Part shown: piece by piece, positions 57,247-64,000 of the stretch | How the letters are laid out: each line of letters begins with the position of its first letter | Numbering within the stretch: the stretch's first letter is position 1 | Assembly: GCA_015847255.1 (NCBI GenBank) | Contig: JADLZK010007788.1 | Location: 81,739-145,738, forward strand | Source: Hyparrhenia diplandra | Taxonomy: Eukaryota > Streptophyta > Magnoliopsida > Poales > Poaceae | DNA: 64,000 bases | Direction of reading: 5' to 3' | The notes under the pieces: model-generated | Seen by the model: the letters and a program-made list of their open reading frames with translations, nothing else | Database searches by the model: none | What the model was told of the DNA's origin: nothing | Position numbers and translations under genes: made by a program

Positions 57247-58393
57247 GGCGCCGGCCGCGGTTGGAATCCACCGACGAGAGCGCGGTGGCGAGTGGAGCTG
57301 GAGACTGGGGAGAGACTAGTGAGGACGGAGTAGCGAGAGTGGTGTCTATCGAGGCTGACAGTGGGTCCGAGCTTTTTCACACGGCTCAAACGGATTTATG
57401 TTGTGTTTGTTTTTTGAGAACAAAAAGATATGACGGGTCGGAAGTAGCGAGAGTGTGGTATCTACCGAGGCTGACAGCGGGCCCGAGCTATTGTTTCTCT
57501 GCTCAAAGGGTTTTTTTTTAGTACCGCTCAAAGGATTTTTTGTTGTGTTTGGTTGATGATCTTTTTGTCCCTGAAAGCGAACACAACATGCCTTTTGGTA
57601 TAGCTCCGTGAGCATGGACTCCTCCATCGAGCTCCGTGAGAGCATGGACGCTATATACTCCCCTCTTTGAGCGTACGTTTACAGCTAGATGGACCAAAAT
57701 AACACAGATTTTTAAGAAGCATGGCATTGTTTAAAAAGATACAAACAATGTTGGGAGAAATGCTACATAGATAGCATTAGTTCCTAGCTTATTATTTCCT
57801 AGTCACTTATTGTTGTATAGTAAATACCTTGCATCTTCATTTTAGCATGGTGTTTTTGGAAGTTTTAAGCCATTATATCACTTATTGTCGTGTAGTGGCA
57901 CCATGCATCTTCATTTTGCAAGTCTCCTCAAAACTATAACAAGCAGATCAATAGCTAAAAATTTAGGTTCTCCAACCTCAATATAAAGGTCCCTTTGGTA
58001 TGCATGATTTTCAAACAGGAAAAATAGGAAACACACATGAGACTAAAATTCGATAGAATTTAAAATGCATGAATGTTTTCATTGTGGCCTTTGGATCCAG
58101 CACATGAAAATACAAAGGAATGTTTCTGCAAGTTCCATCACATGCTAGTTTTCCTCCATCATTCCTATAATTTCATATGTCCATTAGTAATCCAAAGGAA
58201 ATTCAATGGGTTCAATTATTTATTCCAAAGTGACATACAATGAAGGCTTCCTACAGAATTCGTTTTTTTATCTTTATTTAAAATAGGGCCTTAGCATATT
58301 TGGACTTGACGCATGAACTAAGATACGGGGTTAATATGAATTTATTGCCCATCAATTGTTTCTAGAGTTATGATGTGTGGCAAGTATATTGTA
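57247..58393. other. DUF1195 upstream and intergenic
   Basis: A unit AGTAGCGAGAGTG plus about 40 following bases occurs at about 57328 and again at about 57445, a diverged local duplication. AT-rich DNA follows; a stretch at 57985-58290 with GGTCCCTTTGG and GGGCCTT ends may be a decayed MITE. No gene seen. Confidence 0.4.
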
Positions 58394-58612
58394 CTACCTT
58401 CATCCTTAAATAAATCAATTTCTAGAATCATTCCAAATTGGCTTTTATAAGCTTACCATTTTTTTTTTTTGAAAAGAACATGAAATATATTTTTTATAGC
58501 ATGCTTATTTGATGTCATAGATGTCCATACTTTTTCTTGTAAAGTTGATTAAAGTTACAAAAGCTTAATTTATGACAACTCTAGAAGTTAATTTATCCGG
58601 TTATGGAGGGAG
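58394..58612. mobile_element. Degenerate Stowaway-like MITE
   Basis: It starts CTACCTTCATCCTTAAATAA and ends with the imperfect inverse TTAATTTATCCGGTTATGG and AGGGAG; TA flanks both sides. TTTCTAGAATC inside the left end pairs with ACTCTAGAAG on the right. Non-coding. Confidence 0.55.
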
Positions 58613-58614
58613 TA

Positions 58615-60160
58615 TTGATTAGTGTACTCTTTGTGAATATTGATTAGCGTGTATTCAAAGTTTTCATAGACATTGGAGAACAAGGAATTTTTTTGATTGA
58701 ATTTTATATGAACTAATATTTGGTTGGAGAGTCTAAGACTATATCATGGTTCATGTGCTTAGAGATCAAACAAATCACACTGTATATACTACTCCTATAC
58801 AATAATATGATCATAGACTAACCTTGATGCCGGTTAATTATGATAAATGGTCCCAATACAAAATTAAGTTTGGAGAGTCATAGCTATATAATGCATGAGA
58901 AAGAATTTGGTGTAACTTCCACGTTTGGTTTCTTGTGATGAAATGTATCTGCCAAGATTTTATTTTCAAACTTGAGTATTTTAGTAGTAGACAACGTGTT
59001 TGTTGATAAGCATCAAACATGCCATGCGTCTTTGTTGATTTCAAATACATTGTTTCACTAGCGTTTAGCGATTTACATGTAGTAGATAAAACATGTATTC
59101 TCTCTATCCCAAAGTAAAGTAACTGATGTTTTAGTTATACCGTAGGTTAAAATATTTCAAATATGAGCAAAATTATAGAAAGGAACATTAGCATTTACAC
59201 GATATAACACTAGTAATACTTCATTAATATATAAACATTATTTTTTTCATGAATTTAGTCAAACTTAAATTGTTTGACAAAGGGCCATTAAAAATATCAG
59301 CTATATTACGGAACAAGTAAACAAACAAGCATTCGAGAGTTATAATTTTAATGACTTTAACTCAAAACAAACAAGCATTCGAGAGTAATAATTTTAATAA
59401 CTTTAACTCAAAACAATCACGTTTTTTTACAAACAACAACGAGCTTTGTACTCCTACGGCAAGATCGTCTCAAGTCAAGTCTCAACGCGGACGTGCCGTA
59501 CTGCCGTGTTCCCCAACCTGTCTCCACTACAGGCCAGTCATCCGGGTCCACATCAACCAGTGCCAGTTGCCAATCGCCACACCTCCAGCCAGCCGCCCTC
59601 CGGGGCCCTACTGCCAGTCTGCGCAGCCCTACTCCACCGCACCGGGTAGCAGAAGAAACCAGGCGCAAGTTCACACCGAATCCGACGGTCTAGGCCGCCT
59701 CAACGTAAATCAGACGGTACTCGTCTCACTACGCGCTACTTCCCAACTATCCGCTACCCAGCCACTTCCACAAGGGCCCCAGACATCGTGTCCCGCTCTG
59801 TCAGCGACGTACTCTAGCAGAACTCGGGAGTACGCATGGGCCTAGTAATTAACTAATAATATCTCGTGCTAAAAAAGAAAAACCAGAGACCAAAAAAAAA
59901 AAAGGAAAAACAAGGCAGAGAAAAAGATGCTTTTGGCATCATCCAGCCCACCACGCCTCTCTCCTGCTCTTCTCCACCCGCCCCCTCTCAAAAGAAACAC
60001 ACATCCCTCGGATCCCGCCACGTCAGCGATCCGCGCCTCCCGATCCGAGCACTCCCATTGGTCGCCCGCGCGACCCCCTAGCCACCCTCCCTGCACCTGG
60101 TCAGGACGCGTCCCGTGAACCGCCCCCTCTTCCCCAATGGCGAGGAAAACACCATCCCCG
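58615..60160. other. Intergenic and ANP32-like gene upstream
   Basis: AT-rich to about 59420, with a 46-bp unit repeated twice in tandem (from 59321 to about 59412). Then a GC-rich, CT-rich island leads into the ANP32-like gene. No separate gene can be supported. Confidence 0.4.
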
Positions 60161-60167
60161 TATAAGA
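60161..60167 (+). promoter_or_regulatory. TATA box candidate of the ANP32-like gene
   Basis: TATAAGA lies 99 bp upstream of the ATG at 60260, a plausible core-promoter spacing with a leader of about 65 bases. Position-based call. Confidence 0.45.
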
Positions 60168-60259
60168 TCACTCTGTATTTCAAATCCCATCGCAACCAAA
60201 CACTTTCGTGGGAAAAAAAAATAATTTATTATAGGAGAAGAAGGAAGGGGAAGAGGGAG

Positions 60260-62991
60260 ATGGTGGACGAGGCGTGGGAGCGGGCGGTGGAGGCGGCGCT
60301 GCACGCCGGCAGCGAGGGAGCTCGTCGCCGGCGCGGAGCCTGACGCTTGACGGCGCCGTCAAGTGCATGCATGGGCGGCTGCCGGCTGCCGAGATACTGG
60401 AGCGGCACCAGAGCCTGGAGCACCTCTCGATCGCTGGCATCGGGGTCACGTCGCTCGAGGGGTTCCCGCGGCTGCGGAACCTCACGCGGCTCACCCTCTC
60501 CGACAATCGCATCGCTGGCGGCCTTGACCACCTCGTCGCCGCCGGCCTGTCCTCGCTGCGGGACCTCGACCTCAGCAACAACCGCATCCAGGATGTTGAC
60601 GACCTCGCGCCACTAGCTGACCTCCGTCTCGTGTCGCTCGACCTCTACGAGTGCCCCGTCACTCGGGTCAAGGACTACAGATCCAGGGTCTTCGGTATGA
60701 TCCGGACACTCAAGTATCTGGATAAGATGGACGCCGACGAGAACGAGCGTCCCGAGTCTGACGACGACGACGACGACGGAGATGGGGACGGCGACGGCGA
60801 GGGCGACGATGATGACGAAGATGAGGAAGACGAGGAAGACCCCGGGAGCGGCGAGGTAGCGAACGGGGGCGTTGCCCACGCGCGCGCCAGCGTGGCTTCG
60901 CATCCCGTGGAGGTGAATGGGGTGATCGATGTGGACGAGGAAGAGAGCGATGCTGACGAGGTCGTCCCGAACGGGGGTGTCGAGCACAGCCACGGGGCAA
61001 ACGGGTTTCGTGTTGCTGCTGCTGGAGAAGCCCCTGGCGAGGAGGATGAGGACGGGGAGGAGGATGACGATGACTTTGATGAGGAGGATGATTTGGGGGA
61101 GGAGATTGATGAGGATGGGGATGAGGAGGATGCTGTTGTGGAGGTGCATGATGTAAGTAGTGATGAGGAGGAAGATGGGGTTGAGGAGGAGGAAGAGGAT
61201 GAGGAGGAGGACGAAGATGATGAAGAGGAGGAGGTTGAGGATGAAGGTGAAGAGGCTGAGCCGCAGAGCAGTGGTAGGGTTCCCATGATGACAGGGGAGG
61301 ATGGAGGAGAAGAGATAGACGGACATGAGCATGGAGAAGGGGACGATGAGGATGAAAATGGTGAGATCGGTGAAGAGGATGAGGAGGGATTGGAGGTTGA
61401 TAGGGTTTATGAGGAGGGGAATGATGATGACGATGCAGATGCCGATGATGAGGTATAACACAAAAATTTTCTTGCAAGCGTTTCAAGCGCTTTACCATTT
61501 ATTGCAATTTCCTGTTTGTTCAGTTGGTAATCTGTTCACTATTATCCATCTGCTTATATCCTTGCAGATGACATAGCTTCTATTTGTTTTTAGTATAATT
61601 GTGAAAGTTGGCGTGTAGCGAAATTAATTTGTCACGGTACCGCTTGTGTATCTTCTGTAGTGCGCTGCCTAGGAGCATTTGGGAGAGGTAGAGAACCGTG
61701 GTTGCTGAACACATTTATAAACATCTATTCTTGTGGTTTAATTTTGTACTAACTACTATCTCCGAATAGTTAGTGCTGGTAGGTCTAGTGAACTGTAGAT
61801 ATGGTGGTATGGCCTAAAAATGAGGACTGGGGATTTGCTTGTTTTGTAAATGTTCAGGATATGTTGGATAATTAGCTTGTATCAATTTGACACTTAGATA
61901 TCTTATTATGCATCTGGTTTAAGGGGCCTTTGGCTATTATCTGTGTATACTTGTTATTTCTTACATGTGTCTCTTCTTGTGTATATGCTCCTGTTTTAGT
62001 GACGCTAGAACTAGAATTTCTTAGTTTGGGTTTTTGTTTGTTTGTTATAGGGGTGCATGTTATTACCCTTTGTGTAATTGTATTTTTGCACTCTTGATCA
62101 TATTATTGTTTATGCTATTTATTTTTTGTGTTTTGTGATGATGGTCATATTAAAGAGTTCTTGATGAACTTGGGCACTTTGTTGTGTGCTTTTGCCATGT
62201 TTAGACACTAGATCAAATTCTGATGGAGCTGTTCGAGAATATCTTTGCAATGAAAATCTGCTAATCCGTGCAATGAAAAGATTTCATTTGCCATGAAGTG
62301 GTTCCTATGTTTTTTAAAAAATATATGCTATGTTTGACAACCTGCTATGTCATCATTTTTATAGCTAGTGTTACAATTTTTGCAATGGTTTATGTTTATT
62401 ATCATGGTGGTTAATAATCTAGGAATATTTGTGAACTTGCAATGGTGGTTCTTCAGTTGAACAAGTATTCTTAAACTGTACAGTATATAAGATTGACTGT
62501 TCACATTTTTACTTATTACCATTGATTATCTATAAGTTTTCTAAAACTTGAGTTGCTGGCCCTTGTGCACAAAAGAATCTGATCTATAGTTATGGTCATC
62601 TGCATGCCACTTCCAGTTCATTCTATTCTAACAATATATTTCTGTTTTGGGTTTTTGAGTGATCGATTTCTTTCATGGCATGAGAGTAGAAATACATTTC
62701 TAATTAAGGTTTATTGCAAAAATTCATGTTGTTCAGGATGAAGACACCGAGTATCTTGTGCAACCAATCGCTCAGCCTCAAGCCATAGCCATTGGTGGCG
62801 ACTTTGATGCAGCTGACCCTGATGATGCTGATGAAGACAGGGAAGAAGTGGATGATGATGATGAGGGGGCCACAGATCAGCCTTCATCCTCACAGGGAAC
62901 CAAGCGGAAGAGAGATGATGATCAATCAGGCAGTGGTGATGACAGTGAGGATGACGGTGTTGAGGACTTGAGGCCCTTCAAGCACAAGTGA
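60260..62991 (+). CDS. Acidic leucine-rich nuclear phosphoprotein 32-related (ANP32-like)
   Basis: A nuclear histone-binding or chaperone-type protein. Two exons, 60260-61452 and 62737-62991, phase 0, with a 1284-bp intron. It starts MVDEAWERAVEAALHAGSEG; LRRs follow (LEHLSIAGIGVTSLEGFPRL, NLTRLTLSDNRIAGGLDHL, SSLRDLDLSNNRIQDVDDL), then the LRRCT-like cap (DLYECPVTRVKDYRSRVFG, LKYLDKMDADENERPE). The C-terminal half is an extreme Asp/Glu tract, running on in exon 2, with KRKRDDD as a nuclear localisation signal and LRPFKHK at the end. One G is missing at G3 60316-60318: the start frame runs into a stop after GARRRRGA, while SSSPARSLTLDG lies one frame over. With it restored the protein is about 482 residues. 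The start was chosen by family N-terminus and TATA spacing. Confidence 0.9.
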
Positions 62992-64000
62992 CAGAGCAGC
63001 CATTGTACATGGATCCCTTCCCCTTCAGCTAGAAGTAAGCAGCAGGATCAGCAGCAGGAGGCAGCAGGAACAGAAATATGGTGGGTTTCTCCTGTCTTCT
63101 TTTTTATCGGTTTTTTCGTGTAAAGACTTGAATTGAGAGAGCTTCAGCCTCCTCTTGGAATAGCAGATTTTAGGAGGTAATGGAGAAAACCTTGTGTAGC
63201 CTAGTAGGCCAATTAGCTAACCAGTTCAGTACTTCAGTTCTTCAGTCTCTCCTCTTGCTGGCAACACCCTTTTGTGTTTGATTTTTCCCTCCATATTTTC
63301 AAATGGTAGTTGGCCACCCTGGGGCTTTCCCTCCACCTTTCAAATTTCTGTTGCATTGGCAGTTTAGACATGCTCAAACCGTAGTTTCCCTCCAAAAGAA
63401 AGCCCGGGAAATGGCCCCCTTTCAAATGCCCCTGGTAGCCGTTGCCTCCATTTGAATTCCTGAGGTACTGCACCTCCAATCGGCCGAATTGCCCTGGTTA
63501 CTGCTTTGAGATAGGTGAAATGGCTGTGGTTGCAGCGATAGAGGCAAGCCGGGGCTCCCAGTGCCTGTATTTTTATTAATTAAGGCCTTTTTCTCTACTG
63601 GAGAGGCTCGCTCTCAGACTTGAAGCCTGCTGCAGCGGCGAGTCTGGTTCACGGTGGTCGCGCCGTGTTGCCCGTGGTCTATCGCGGGTCTCGTGCTCTG
63701 TGTCTCTGTCGAGCGGGCCCCAGATGCAGTGGTGTGTTACCCTGCTCTCGCGGTGAAATCAGGCTTGGGCAAGTAATAATAAACAGCTTCGGTTGAACAG
63801 TTTCGGTTGGTTGGTTGGGCTGGATGGACGCTGGCTGGAGTGTGATGTGGAGCAACGTCTCCCTTGGTTGGTCTGGCGCGAGGAGCCGGGGAGGATGGTG
63901 GAGTACAGTGCGGCAGCCACCACTCCTTTCCCTTTCACTTTGGCAAGTTGCGCTGGCGGGGATGGGAATGAGAGGGCGGACCCGGGTGGGTGGCGGTTGC
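62992..64000. other. ANP32-like 3' flank and start of next intergenic region
   Basis: Probable 3' untranslated region first, then GC-richer DNA toward the window edge. Frames here show no known motif; a gene beginning beyond 64000 cannot be excluded. Confidence 0.4.

Noticed and set aside
60613..61498. Long minus-strand open frames (up to 282 codons) opposite the ANP32-like gene
   Set aside because: They mirror the GAN-rich acidic tract of the plus-strand gene; Leu/Ile/Val- or Ser-only or His/Pro-only composition shows they are shadows.

Overview
The window reads as nuclear DNA of a grass (Poaceae). Its genes are spliced, have very GC-rich 5' ends and sit several kilobases apart. The AT-rich space between them is full of grass-typical elements: Stowaway MITEs with TA target-site duplications, a Tourist-like MITE, Mutator-like elements with long inverted repeats, a Helitron, a tRNA-derived SINE and a miniature LTR element. 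The species cannot be fixed from the sequence alone. The proteins look like standard grass orthologues.

Seven protein-coding genes are supported. They are an NF-YB transcription factor (5134-5789, minus), a plant class-I carboxylesterase (12929-13969, plus), a heavy-metal-associated isoprenylated protein (20247-22432, minus, 3 exons), a BAH plus Agenet chromatin-reader-like protein (45175-48912, plus, 6 exons), a secreted pectin methylesterase without a PRO domain (49861-52672, minus, 5 exons), a DUF1195 membrane protein (56297-57246, minus, 2 exons) and an ANP32-like LRR acidic nuclear protein (60260-62991, plus, 2 exons). They act in unrelated processes (transcription, ester hydrolysis, metal or membrane biology, chromatin, cell wall, histone chaperoning) and do not form one pathway.

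Six of the seven genes are broken by single-base or dinucleotide indels, nearly all inside short G runs, while splice sites, phases and catalytic motifs are otherwise intact. This looks much more like a systematic consensus error than six independent pseudogenes. A reader should treat these genes as probably intact.

The stretch at 24.0-34.4 kb is a direct tandem duplication of about 3.7 kb. The left copy later took a Stowaway and a Tourist-like MITE. The right copy took a Mutator-like element carrying a piece of a BAHD acyltransferase gene, and a 1420-bp Helitron. Each insertion has a matching empty or near-empty site in the other copy, so element ends can be read almost to the base. A third, partial copy of the unit lies at 36.8-37.6 kb beside a retrotransposon gag fragment. 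The region 39.5-44 kb is AT-rich, with a CACTA-type terminus but no gene I can support. I saw no CRISPR array, functional tRNA or rRNA gene, operon, or microbial-type system.
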